Source: Riptortus pedestris (lineage: Eukaryota; Arthropoda; Insecta; Hemiptera; Alydidae). Taken from it: a stretch of 64,000 bases of DNA. The stretch covers positions 65,284,001 to 65,348,000 of the forward strand of contig CM032233.1 of assembly GCA_019009955.1 (NCBI GenBank), written 5' to 3'. Shown one piece after another: positions 1 through 10,262 of the stretch. The first letter of the stretch is position 1. Every line of letters starts with the position of its first letter. Below the pieces are notes generated by a model. It was not told the origin of the DNA. It was given only the letters and a program-made list of their open reading frames with translations, and did no database searches. The position numbers and the translations under genes are program-made.

Positions 1-712
1 TTATAGTGTATGTCTCGTTTATACTTAGTTAAAAGACAAAAATAAATATCACAAAAGTTACTCTAAATAACAAAACAAACAACTTTTGTTATGTTCATAT
101 TTGCCGAAAAACGAATAGAAAACGAAATACTGCTATTTTTAATTTCTGGCTTTCCTTATAACTCCCACTCCTCCCCGTCCCTAGAAATGTTGGTATGGCT
201 TGTTATAAGGAAAGCGTTAGTGCTAATACATATACCGAGTTTTATTTATTTTGGTTGGGTCTTTTGTCCCAAATAAAATTGTTCACTTCCGCTATAGATT
301 TTTGCGTATATCTCGTATATAATTCGGTATACGAAAAAAATGTATATAAGAAAAGTTACTGTAAATAACAAAATAAACAACTTTTGTTATGTTCATATTT
401 TCCGAAAAACCAATATTAAAAAGGAAACGAAATATCGCTATTTTTACTTTCTGACTTCCCTTATAACCCCCACTCCTGTTCGTCTCAGAGAATATTAATA
501 TAGCCTAAAGTCTAAGTTGGGTTAGTAGTAATATACATACCAAGTTTCATAAAATTCGGTTCAGCCGTTTATGCGTGAAAAGGTAACAAACAAACAGACA
601 CGAAAGAAACAAAATGCAGATATGGTGTCTATGACATGTGTAACGAAAAGTTATCGTGAAATTTCGAGAAAAAAATCAATGTACAGACAGACGTTACAAT
701 TTTATATATATA
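1..712 (+). mobile_element. 3' part of tandem-unit repeat element, copy 1
   Basis: This is the tail of a repeat whose complete copy follows at 713-3092. It holds two units of a ~290-bp tandem repeat (1-288 and 289 onward). Each unit opens with a block like GCTATAGATTTTAGCGTATA and contains CAACTTTTGTTATG and CGAAATATCGCTATTTTTA. The 3' end carries ATTCGGTTCAGCCGTTTATG, then GTGAAAAGGTAACAAACAAA, then about 120 bp ending in (TA)n. The 'accaagtttcat...gtgaaaaggtaacaaac' ending resembles 3' ends of arthropod RTE-like elements; that is a recollection, not a search result. The 61-residue ORF at 91-276 recurs almost unchanged at 2464-2649, which reflects the repeat unit and not a proven protein. 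Confidence 0.6.
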
Positions 713-3092
713 CTAGCTAAGGTACCCGGCTTCGCCCGGGAATTCATTTGAGGCTGAATGATGTGGTATTTTTTTTGGTAAGCCTTTAGTTTGCACAGTA
801 TTTTGACATTTCCCCGTCCCAGTGTTTAGGGTCTATACCCGTCGTTGCTGTGTGCTGAATGATGATAGTATTTTTTTTGGGCAAGGCTTCAATGTTTACA
901 ACTACACTTCCCGTCTGGGCGCATTGTTTTCCCGTGAGGGTCAGGCAGGCGACTTATAAATGAGAAATTTTACTGTTGAAGAATAAATAAAAATGTGTTC
1001 CTAATCTATCCCTTTCCACTTCTTAAGTCTCCTTTTTGAATACTTAAAATCGTGATCATGGATTGCATTTATTACAATTAAATATATAATGAAACTTATT
1101 TCCTGTCAAAAACCAATCCGAGCACATGTAGTTTAAGCATAGTTTTGTACATTAGATTATATTCGTAATAGCATAATAGCAGAGCTCAGTGGAAATCACT
1201 TCCAGGAATGCCAGCATTTCACTGGTAATAAGATAACTCAATTAACTGTTTAGGCTCCTGTCATCTTCCGGTCCAGCATTAGGGCTAAACACCATGTTTT
1301 TCTTAAATTATTGATTCAAAGTATTATTTTAATAATTTATCTACCTGACGGAATTAAATAATAGTATTACCCTAAAAATAATTTCATTTATATTCAAAGA
1401 GATAGGTGAGGGGAAGAGATTGTAGCCCTCCCAGCAAAATAAGTAATACTTTAAATCATATTAAGTTTAACCGGATATTGTCTTTTTTCATAATGGCATT
1501 ACCATTAACGTCTAATTGTTATGATGGTACATATTTGTTTCAATAACATCAAAATATCGGAAATAAGATATATATTAGCAGAACCAAAGATTTTGCTTCC
1601 CTACAACTTCCGCTATCGCTCCTTGTGCCAATTCAGCATGACATTGTTTAAATAATACATTATACAAATTAAATAACGGAAATGCTCTTATAGTTTACAT
1701 TTCTATTGGAAATAAATAACAATGTTATTTTCTAGGAAAAATAAATAAATGAGAAGGAGGCGACGGAGATATATAACCTCACTAATCCGAATCATATTTA
1801 GAGTTATCATATGTGACTTTAACACAAAATCATTTTTCATAATATGCATTCATTAAAAACGCTTAAATAAGCACTAATTAAATGAATTACTCCGGCTATA
1901 GTTTTAGCGTATATCCCGTGTTTACATCATTTTACAAAAAAAGTGAATACAACAAATGTTACTCAAAATAAACAACTTTTGTTATGTGCATATTTATCGA
2001 AAAATCAATGCGAAACGAAATATCGCTATTTTTCATTTCAGGCCTCCCCTAAAACCCCCCACTCCTGTTTGAACCTAAAAATTTTAATATAGCTTATAAT
2101 CTTGGAAGAATTAATGATAATTCACATACCGAGTTTTTTTTTTTAATTTCGGATCAATCGTTAGTGCCCAACAAAACTGATGGCTCCCGCCCTAGTTTTA
2201 AGTGTATATCTCGTTTATACTTCATTATACGACGATAGTGTATATAATAAAAGTTTCTCTAAATAACAAAAAAACAACTTTTTTTGTGTGCATATTTCCG
2301 GAAACCCCAATAGGAAACGAAATATCACTATTTTTAATTTCATATCTCCCTTATACTTCACTTCCCCTATAGATTTTAGCGGATATCTCGTTTATAATTC
2401 AGTATACAAAAAAAGTGTATATAACACCAATTACTCAAAATAACGAAATAAACAACTTTTGTTATGTTCATATTTGCCGAAAAACCAATAGGAAACAAAA
2501 TATCACTATTTTTAATTTCTGGCTTCCCTTATAACCCCCACTCCTGCCCGTTCATAGAAATGTTGGTATGGCTTGTTAAAATGAAAGCGTTAGTGCTAAT
2601 ACATATACCGAGTTTTATTTATTTCGGTTGGGTCTTTTGTCCCAAATAAAATTATTCATTTCCGCTATAGGTTTTAGCGTATATCTCGTTTATAATTCGG
2701 TATACGAAAAACGTGTATATAACAAAAGTTACTCTAAATAATAAAATAAATAACTTTTGTTATGTACATATTTCCCGAAAAACCAATAGGAAACGAAATA
2801 TCGCTATTTTTAATTCCAGGCCTCCCTTATAACCCCCACTCCTGTTAGTCTCAGAGAATATTAGTATAGCCTAAAGTCTAAGTTGAGCTAGTAGTAATAT
2901 ACATACCAAGTTTCATACAATTCGGTTCAGCCGTTTATGCGTGAAAAGGTAACAAACAAACAAACAAACAGACACCAAAGAAACAAAATGCAGTTATGGT
3001 GTCTATGACATGTGAAACGAAAAGTTATCGTGACATTTTGCGAAAAAAATCAATGTATAGACAGAGGTTACAATTTTATATATATATATAAA
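713..3092 (+). mobile_element. Tandem-unit repeat element, complete copy
   Basis: The element starts at CTAGCTAAGGTACCCGGC and has a CCCGG-cttcg-CCGGG-like GC hairpin near its 5' end. About 1.2 kb of unique AT-rich head follows, in which a 'GCTGAATGATG...GGTATTTTTTTT' block is duplicated near 750 and 855. Four ~290-bp units begin near 1893, 2184 (shortened), 2368 and 2661. The 3' end (2925-3092) matches the end of copy 1 closely and runs into (TA)n. Copies 1 and 2 are head to tail with only TA dinucleotides between them. I found no reverse transcriptase or transposase in it, so it is non-autonomous or decayed. The class is uncertain; an RTE-related origin is the best guess, from the 3' end. 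Confidence 0.6.
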
Positions 3093-3285
3093 TGTCTGTT
3101 AACCCCTAGCCGTCGAAATTTTTGTTTGATCGTTACCATACTCGATATTTGAACGTGTTATGTAAAACTAAAGATCAACTTCGTTAATGGCTGAAATCCA
3201 ACCAGTAGAAGGGGGAATTTTGAAAATTCTTAATATCTCCGTAATTATGCGTGGTATAGAAAACCACAAGGGAAATCTGCTAAAA
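3093..3285 (+). mobile_element. HINE-like fragment, 5'-truncated core
   Basis: It begins in the middle of the HINE core at TGTCTGTTAACCCCTAG and runs to the 'ATATCTCCGTAATTATG' block near 3263. At 3268-3285 there is a short inverted piece, AAGGGAAATCTGCTAAAA, which is the family's 5' terminus read on the other strand. The conserved 5' block is missing and the fragment directly follows the (TA)n tail of the preceding repeat. Confidence 0.7.
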
Positions 3286-3797
3286 TACTAATACATAGTG
3301 ATAGATGCCACACATGTGCTTCAACACTGCAAGTTAAATGGAGAAAATTCTTAATATTCTTTTACGTAAGCAGGACTCAGTCTAGTAATGAGAAGTCGTG
3401 TAGAAGTAATCGATAGCCGATACTGAGAGGTGGGTTAGGAAGATTGATCAGGCGCCAGAAAAACGACCTCATCAGCTGGGCTGTTGGAACGCGATGAAAA
3501 AGCCCCAAATAGACATGAGCAGGCTATTCGTTTGCTGGTAGATTTGCTTGTAAGCGCCTTACCAACTCTGCAAAACACCGCCTTACAGCGGTTTGTCTCT
3601 AGTACACTTTAGAAGTGCTCCTCACGCTAATTGATATGAGAAGTAGACTTTCTTACCTACAAGGTCTCGTTATAGTTTTTTTCAGTGTAACACTGTTTTC
3701 ACGTGATGAGATATTTTATGTTCAAAGAAAGATGGTTAAATCACAGCCCCCGCAAATACTCTCGCAGAATTGAATATTCTTTTCCCCCCCAAAAAAT

Positions 3798-4230
3798 AAA
3801 GTCCACAGGGGCTACGTTAACTAAGCAGATTTCTCACGTTCGTCACATACTTACATTTACCTCATAACGTAAAGGTTCAATGACAACAATATTCGGTAAT
3901 AAGGCTTCAAATAACGTGTGTCATAATATAATACCTTATAGTTAATATGACTAAAAAAAATACAAATATCTCGCTTAATAATCAAGATACTGAAAAAACG
4001 TGCATAGTAACATTTATAGAACGTTACATTTGCAATAAGATTGGTTTTATACAATTTTTCTATACGACGCATAATAACGGAGATATTAAGAATTTTCAAA
4101 ATTCCCCCTCCTACTGGTTGAATTTCAGCCATTAACGAATTTGATCTTTAGTTTTACATAGCACGTTTAAATATCGAGTTTGGTAACGATCGAACTAAAA
4201 TTGCGACGGCTAGGGGTTAACAGACACACA

Positions 4231-4285
<55 letters not shown>

Positions 4286-4394
4286 CCTCATTTTCGTCAT
4301 CTGCTAGGTAGGATCGATTGACATTTGAGGAAATTTTTCGAAAATCGCGTGACGACCTCTATAGCTGATTTCCCATGTGGGAAATATGTTAAAA
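3798..4394 (-). mobile_element. HINE-like element, subfamily C, near full length
   Basis: On the minus strand the element reads from the 5' subterminal repeat (plus-strand GGGAAATATGTT at 4379-4390), through the 'cgtcatctgctaggtaggatcgat' block, a (CA)n(TA)n microsatellite at 4227-4287, the core, and the 3' hairpin and terminus (AAAGTCC at 3798). The distal part of the long form (C-run, 'cttggactac') is absent: the sequence jumps from the 'atgcaaat' region to the 3' subterminal repeat, which defines subfamily C. The 62-residue plus-strand ORF at 3947-4135 is the recurring HINE antisense ORF and is probably not a gene. Confidence 0.8.
4227..4287. repeat. (CA)n(TA)n microsatellite inside a HINE
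   Basis: About 45 bp of CA dinucleotides followed by TA dinucleotides, placed where other HINE copies carry (TA)n. Confidence 0.95.
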
Positions 4395-5832
4395 CTAATA
4401 TGAGCACCACAAGACTCCTCATTAAATCTCCTTATACCGCTTTAAATAAAATAAATAAATTATTTTGTTTCACTTAATTAAATATCGTTTCATTAAGATT
4501 TATCATACGATATATCCTTTCCAATTACAAATATCACATAACATCACACATAATTTTCAAAGAACAATAAAAGGACTCATACAAATTTTTTGATTTCTCA
4601 AATGCCCACAGATTTTAAGTTATGTGCCATCTAAGTGTTGCTATAACTATTTCTAATTAAAAAAGGAAAAGGAAAATTGTGTTTGGACGGGAATGGAACC
4701 CTTTTCTCGTGGTTATCGGGGTCAGTTACCAACCAACGAGCCCACTTATTCTTCTGACGTCTAAATATGAACTTGTTCTTCTGTAAGCCAACCTCCCTAA
4801 CTTAATCGGCGTCCACAGTATGAAGAGTTGGACTATTTCTATATAACTGAAAATGAACTCCCATAATAAAAAAAGTAATTTAACCATCCATTATGTCTCT
4901 TTATTGATTTAGTGACCCTGCTTGTCAATTTGGGAGAGGTGGGCTTCCACAGAATCATGTTGGAATCAGTTTTCCCTGGGCTTAGCACTGACCTATATTG
5001 CCAGAGGTCTCCCGTCACTGTCCCGGTGTATTGAAATAAAGCTTTTAATACTACAGTGAGGTCAGTGTCATCACGTCAAACCTCAATATGACTGATCATT
5101 AACCCTGTCATTTTAGCATATAACACTCAGTTGGTGTTCACGATTTGTTTTCAGCTAACTAGAATAAGATCTATGTTACATGGATAATGACTTAGACACT
5201 CTCAGTTCATGATACCGTAATCCGTAACGTAACTGAGAATAAATCGATCAAGAATATTTCGGGTCATTTTCAGTTCTTGTCCTAAAAACAGAAGAACTCT
5301 TGTGACAAAACGTATTGTGGACATTTTAATGATCCAGTGAGTGCTCTTCTTTATTTATACTTCCGATTCTGAGCAACTATCCAGTTTTGCAAAGCGTGAG
5401 TCCATTACAATTTATACAGTTACAAAAATATAATCATTCCAAGTAACATGGTGTTATTTTGTACATGTGAATTTGGAGTTCTTAGTATATATTTGGAAGG
5501 ATAATAATGGAATTTAGTTGGTTATCAGCCAGATGCGGCGTGGTTACATCAAACGTATGTTATATCAAATTGAAATTCGGCCGTCATGGTTGCATTTACT
5601 TTTTGTTGAGATGTCAGTTGTAAACTTAATGATGATGGTCTCTTAAATGTATGTACTCGTTTCGAACAATCCTAGTTCCGTTGATTTCTCTTGCAGTGTC
5701 AACGGCGATGGGATTAATAAGGGAGGGGAAGTGGTATTTTGTTGACATTTATGATTGTTTGTGAGTGAGATGGTTATTGATTTACGGATCTTGATTAAAT
5801 GGATTTATTCAAATTTCATGTTATGTTATATT
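4395..5832. other. Unassigned AT-rich DNA with one tRNA-like block
   Basis: No coding sequence or family that I recognise, apart from the tRNA-like segment at 4683-4757. The 62-residue ORF at 5755-5943 starts here but runs into HINE sequence, so it is not a gene. Confidence 0.6.
4683..4757 (-). mobile_element. tRNA-like segment, probable SINE head or tRNA pseudogene
   Basis: Read on the minus strand it holds GGGCTCGTTGGTTGGTAA, close to a pol III A-box and D-arm, and about 35 bp later GGGTTCCATTCCC, close to a B-box and T-arm with a 3-bp GGG/CCC stem. A full acceptor stem and a clean anticodon arm are not visible, so it is not a functional tRNA gene. An A-rich stretch follows on the minus strand (plus-strand 4650-4675 is A-rich rather than T-rich, so a normal SINE tail is not shown). 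Confidence 0.4.
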
Positions 5833-6400
5833 AGCAGGTTTCCCTTAAGAAATCATCTATTGAGGTCGTACTTATGGCGGGATTTTCGAAATCCCTTGAG
5901 CTTTCAGCAGAAAACTGCTGAATTTCTACTCACGTCAAATTAATAATAAGCTCTTATATAATGAACCACTATATTCCAAGGTTAAATACCAAATATTGTT
6001 TTCATTGAACATCCACTTTGTACGATATATGCCAATACTTTCTGTTGACCCCCCCCCCTCTTTTGTTCTTGGACTACAAAAATTTGAGAGATTGAGATAA
6101 ATATTATTCTGATGCCTTATAAATTACTGTACTAGATATAGTAAATAGTTTTCAAGACAATTAATATGTTATATTCAGATATATTACAGTAATTGTTTTT
6201 CTTTCCGGAGAAGAATATTTCTATCTGTTCAGCTCGTTGGGAAGTCATTAAAATTGACTAAAAAATGTCTCATTACCATTTGTATTTATTCACTTAATAT
6301 TCACGGTGGTGTGAAATGTTACCGGAATGTAGATTTATCTATTGCAAAACTTAACATGGAAAATCTGCTTAGTTTACGTAGCCTCTGCTTGACGGACCTT
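5833..6400 (+). mobile_element. HINE-like element, internally deleted long form
   Basis: The 5' end AGCAGGTTTCCCTTAAG is at 5833 and the 3' end (AAATCTGCTTAGTTTACG, a degraded hairpin, GACGGAC) is near 6400. The microsatellite and proximal core are deleted: after about 60 bp of 5' block the sequence jumps to the 'cacgtcaaattaataataagct' region. The distal half is complete, with a C-run near 6050, TTGGACTACAAAAATTTGAG, and TTTCTTTCCGGAGAAGAAT near 6198. Confidence 0.8.
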
Positions 6401-6907
6401 ATTTTTCTTTGTCAAAAGTATGGGTTGAAATCGTATTAGTGGGTATAGAAGCATTCTATTCTTTCGAAGAGGAAAAATTTATACAGAAAAAATAGTTTAA
6501 CTTATCTTGTCAAACTTTACCGCTGGCAAGAAGTTGCGGTGGGTAACGGAAGAGACTGGAGCAGATTGAAGTGTCCGAACATTGTGTATTATAAGTAACG
6601 CTGATGGAGAAAGACGGAACGGGCATTTGAGCTGAGGTGGATAGCATTTCTGATGAAGTTTACATAGGATCGTGGGAGTAGTAATAACACATGGGCTCAG
6701 CAATTTGCATCGACGAAAGAGGAACAATTTTAGAGCCGGTTTCTCATGGGGATTTCTCAGACTATAAAAATGTTTTGATTGACAGACGATTATCCACTAC
6801 CGTTAACAAGATGTATAGCGATGAAATCTTGTCTAATTGCATCCCTATTCATCTTGCTAGAACTTATTTGTGTCATTGAATTTCCTTTTACTAATAATTT
6901 AATTTTT
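6401..6907. other. Unassigned spacer between two HINE copies
   Basis: Two overlapping short ORFs lie here (6497-6727 minus, 76 aa; 6691-6879 plus, 62 aa). Neither resembles a family I know, and nothing around them suggests a gene. Confidence 0.5.
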
Positions 6908-8237
6908 AGCAGATTTCCCTTTAAGGGAAATCAGCTATTGAGGTCGTAGTCATGACGCGATTTTCGAAATTTTTCTTAAAATGTCCATTGATCCTACCAG
7001 AGATCACGTTACATAAACAATACTTGGTTATATAATAAACCACATCGAAGCTTTTTTTGTTTAATATTTATTCGTTTATTTGCAACAACATATTTAAATA
7101 TTACAAGAAAATGAGATGATAATAAGAATGGCTTGATTATTGTCTCGAGGTGGGAAGTTGTCCATTGACAATACCCACAATGGAGGGAACATTGGGTTGT
7201 ATTATGGAGTTAAACTGAACACTACACAAGATCTCTTAGCCACTTACGCTTCAGATGTCGCCTTGGATTTTCTGGAATATGGGTAAATGAAAGAGATTCG
7301 ACTAAAGGATTAGGATGTGCTGGAAGGAGAGAGTGGAATTTCTGATATCGGGATTTGGCGAGGGTATGGACAAAAGGAATGTTGAGGTGTCGTTATGGAG
7401 AGTTAAATTGGATACGTAAAATGGGAAATCTGCAATTTTGCGGAGTTTTCTCGATTGGAGGGTTTGTATTTTGTAGGAATTTGAAGTTTTACTGGAACCC
7501 CAATGTTCAAGTCCGTATGTCCATTTTGGTCTGAGTATTGTCGTATAAATCAATCGTTTGTTGTGTAGTGATAGTTTATATCTGTTGTCAAGTAGTCTTA
7601 GTAGAAGTCTGTACCGTCGATTCACTTCTTGTCTTTTTAATGTGATGTGGGGTTTCCAAGTTAGTCGCTTGTCTAATTCGAGTCCTCGATACCTAATTCG
7701 TGATTTTTGAGGAATTAGTACGCTATTGAGAGTAACTGGTGGGCAGATGGAACGTCGGAGGGTAAATGTTACATGGCTTGATTAACTGCTGTTGACCATG
7801 ATCCTCCATTGGGTCAGCCTGGATTCTAGCAGAGCCTAGGTGTACTTGTAAAGATGCGGATGCCATATTTGGGTCTGAGTTGGAAGTCAAGATTGCAGTA
7901 TCATCTGCATACGTGAGAAGGGAAGTTTCGGGATGTGATGGGATGTCGGCAGTATAGGTAAGGAATAAGAAAGGACTTAGGATACCCCCCTGTGGTACAC
8001 CTGCCAGCTGGGGGAATAAGGATGAGACTGAGGAACCAAATGAAACTTGAAAATATCTGTCGGCAAGATACGATTTAAGGATGAGGATCGAAGCTTAAAT
8101 ACGGGATACATGCAAATATTTTCTGGTGACCCCCCCCCTTCCTTTTGGTTTTTGGACTACTTAAATTTGATTGATTTAGATAAAAAGTATTCTGATTCAT
8201 TATAACTTACAGTAATAGATATAGTAAATCTGTTTGT
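6908..8237 (+). mobile_element. HINE-like element split by a LINE insertion
   Basis: The 5' end AGCAGATTTCCC is at 6908. After about 100 bp the copy jumps to 'gttacataaacaatacttgg' (internal deletion), reaches ATCGAAGCTT at 7044-7053, is interrupted by the LINE, and resumes at 8087 with a second ATCGAAGCTT followed by AAATACGGGATACATGC. It continues to 'agatatagtaaatctgtt' and stops near 8237, where another HINE 5' end begins. Other copies have one uninterrupted 'attcgaagcttaaatacc', which gives the empty-site reference. Confidence 0.8.
7054..8086 (-). pseudogene. 5'-truncated Jockey-like LINE, reverse transcriptase pseudogene
   Basis: The minus strand encodes the C-terminal half of a non-LTR reverse transcriptase. 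Recognisable pieces in order are GVPQGGILSPFLF near 8006-7968, the catalytic TYADDTAILTS near 7914-7882, and the post-RT region LSLHNKRLIYTTILRPKWTY with LEHWGSS (inside the ORF at 7302-7625). The C-terminal RRHLKRKWLRDLV ends at a stop at 7222. The reading frame is broken at least twice (stops and shifts between 7640 and 7880, and near 7305), so it is dead. The 3' end is an A-tail (plus-strand T-run at 7053-7058) and the 5' end is truncated upstream of the palm motifs. Flanking 10-bp duplications, ATCGAAGCTT at 7044-7053 and 8087-8096, mark target-primed insertion into a HINE. Jockey-clade assignment rests on the motif style and is less certain than LINE assignment. Confidence 0.85.
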
Positions 8238-8400
8238 AGCATAATTTCCTGTAACAAAATCAGATCGCACTTATGACGCAATTTTCGAAATATTTCTTCA
8301 AATTTCCATCGGTCCTACCCAGGAGATGATGAAAATGATCAACACTGTGTATATATATTTGTCTGTTAACGCTCTAGTGGTCGCAATTTTTGTTTGATCG
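8238..8400 (+). mobile_element. HINE-like 5' fragment
   Basis: It begins with a degraded 5' end (TAGCATAATTTCC at 8237) and carries the 'atgacgcaattttcgaaa' and 'cctacccaggagatga' blocks, a very short TA tract and the start of the core up to TTTTTGTTTGATCG. It then changes abruptly into T-rich sequence. Confidence 0.75.
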
Positions 8401-8674
8401 TTTTTTCCTCCTTCCAGTTTAACTTTTTTTTTTATTTATTTATTTTTCCTCTTGTTGTAAATAACCTAACAATGTATATTTAGTTTTGTCAATTCTATTT
8501 ATTTTTTACATTTGTAAAATTTAGCTTTGTTAAAATTTTAATATTTATTTAATTTTGTAAAATTATATTCTAACATGTTAAAAGACAAATCGCCACTATA
8601 GCGGCATCTCAAATAAATAATATAAATGTCGTGGATGATGCTTTCGGTTTTGGAGATTATTATAATGTAAATCG
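8401..8674. other. T-rich insert between HINE pieces
   Basis: AT-rich sequence ending with CGCCACTATAGCGGCATCTC then AAATAAATAATA. That ending resembles the 3' tail of some insect LINEs (a GC block followed by AATAAATA repeats), but no coding sequence supports it. Confidence 0.35.
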
Positions 8675-8811
8675 GCTGAAAGATATCCAGTTATCATTAG
8701 TTTTTGTACCCTTAATATTCACCTGAATGTTACCAGTATGCAGATTTATCTATTGTAAAGATTCACGTGGGAAATCTGCTAAGTACACGCAGCCCTGCGT
8801 GACGGACTTTT
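8675..8811 (+). mobile_element. HINE-like 3' end fragment
   Basis: It holds the last ~135 bp of the family: GTTACCAGTATGCAGATTTA, CACGTGGGAAATCTGCT, a hairpin and GACGGACTTTT. The very next base begins a new 5' end at 8812, so two copies abut head to tail. Confidence 0.8.
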
Positions 8812-8933
8812 AGCAGATTTCCCTTAAGGGAAACCAGCTATTGAGGTCGTACTCATGACGCGATTTTTGAAATTTTTCTTCAAATGTCCATCAATCCTAC
8901 CTACGAGATGACGGAAATGAGGTCCGTTCAAAA

Positions 8934-8991
<58 letters not shown>

Positions 8992-9793
8992 GTGTCTGTT
9001 ACCACTCTAGCGGTCGTAATTATTGGTTAATCGTTGCCAAACTCGATATTTAGTCGTTTTATGTAAGAAGGAAGATCAAGTTCGTTAATGGCTGAAATCG
9101 GGCCAGGGGGAGGGGGGGTTTAGAGGGGAGGATTCTCGAAAATTCAAAATATCTCCGTTACCATAAGTCGGATCGAAAAATTGTATAGAACCAATCTCAT
9201 TGCAAATTAAATGTACTATAATTATTGTTATACATTTTTATTCTCCAACTTGAATATTAACCGAGATATTTGCATTTTTCCAGTTTTTAGCCTTCAGTAA
9301 ACCCCCACTTCTGCTGGTGTTACATAAACAATACTCTACTACACAATAAATCACATTATTTGAAGCTTATATTCCAACAATTATATTTAGAGACCTTTAT
9401 TATACGAGATACATGCAAATATGTCCTGGTGACCCCCCCCCCCCGGCTTAAGGTTTTGGACTACTAAAATTTTGTAGATTGAGATAAGAATTATTCTGAC
9501 TCATTATTAATTACAGTACTAGATATAGTAAATATTTCTCAATAAAATTAATATGTTATATTCTGATATATTTCAGTAATTGTTTTTCTTTCCGGTGTGA
9601 GGCGGGCATACCTGTTTGTTTACATTTCTAACGCTTCCTGTCCTGTCGGCAGGTTATTGAAATTGGCTGAAACATTTCTTATTTCCGTTTGTATTTATTC
9701 ACGTACTACGTTGCCAGTATTTAGATTTATCTACTACTAAACTTCACGTGGGAAATCTGCTTAGTTTAAGCAGCCCCTGCGTGACGGAGTTTT
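8812..9793 (+). mobile_element. HINE-like element, subfamily A, full-length reference copy
   Basis: This is one of the best complete long copies. It runs from AGCAGATTTCCCTTAAGGGA, through the 100-bp 5' block, (TA)n at 8938-8989, the core with 'ctctagcggtcg', a G-run at 9103-9125, 'ttgaatattaaccgagatatttgc', the C-run at 9432-9444, TTTTTCTTTCCGGTG, then GTGGGAAATCTGC, hairpin and terminus. The 5' near-palindrome, the inverse subterminal GGGAAATCTGC, the microsatellite and the 3' hairpin 9-10 nt from a T-rich terminus are the known signature of Helentron-derived HINEs such as Drosophila DINE-1. No Rep, helicase or endonuclease is encoded. Confidence 0.85.
8938..8989. repeat. (TA)n microsatellite inside a HINE
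   Basis: Uninterrupted TA dinucleotides, about 110-130 bp from the element's 5' end. Confidence 0.95.
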
Positions 9794-10224
9794 ATTACTT
9801 CCTATCGTGGGAAATTGATGTGGTCCATACTGGCCCAATATATAATTGCTCAGGAAGCCAAAATCTGTAATAAGGGAGGCGATTGGGAGTGAAGCGGGCT
9901 TTAAAAAAAGAAATAGGGTAGATGTGAATAGGGGTGGGGGGGGGTTGGGTGGAATCAAAGCTGCTCCATCTGTCATAGGTGGAAGAAACGAAAGAGAAGG
10001 CGTCTCTCTCCATTAGCCAGCCCCGTGTCAGGGATCCTCCGTCTAGTCCCCGCTTCTAATACTCTCTTTCTTCCCTCTCTCCTCCTCTCTTCTAACTCTC
10101 CTCTTTTTCTACTCTCATAAATCCACTCATCCCTTATTTCTACCCTTTAACTTTTACATTTTCTCGAATAACTAAGTTATATTTCTCTGAATCAGTGTCC
10201 TAGTTCATCCATGACGAAAAACGT
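9794..10224. other. Unassigned, pyrimidine-rich spacer
   Basis: It contains a G-run near 9934 and a CT-rich stretch at 10040-10110. Two overlapping minus ORFs (9761-9976 and 9795-10013) are low-complexity, proline-rich shadows with no family resemblance. Confidence 0.5.
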
Positions 10225-10262
10225 CCTAGGACGGACAGGAAGAAATATTCTTCATCGGAAAG

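Noticed and set aside
4683..4757. A functional tRNA gene on the minus strand
   Set aside because: A-box and B-box-like strings are present, but acceptor and anticodon stems do not pair convincingly, so only a tRNA-like element is claimed.
8812..9793. Treating the main family as a cut-and-paste MITE because of its inverse AGCAGATTTCCC / GGGAAATCTGCT ends
   Set aside because: The right-hand inverse lies about 45 bp inside the 3' end, a hairpin and T-rich terminus follow it, and no consistent target duplication is seen. This fits a Helentron-type element better.
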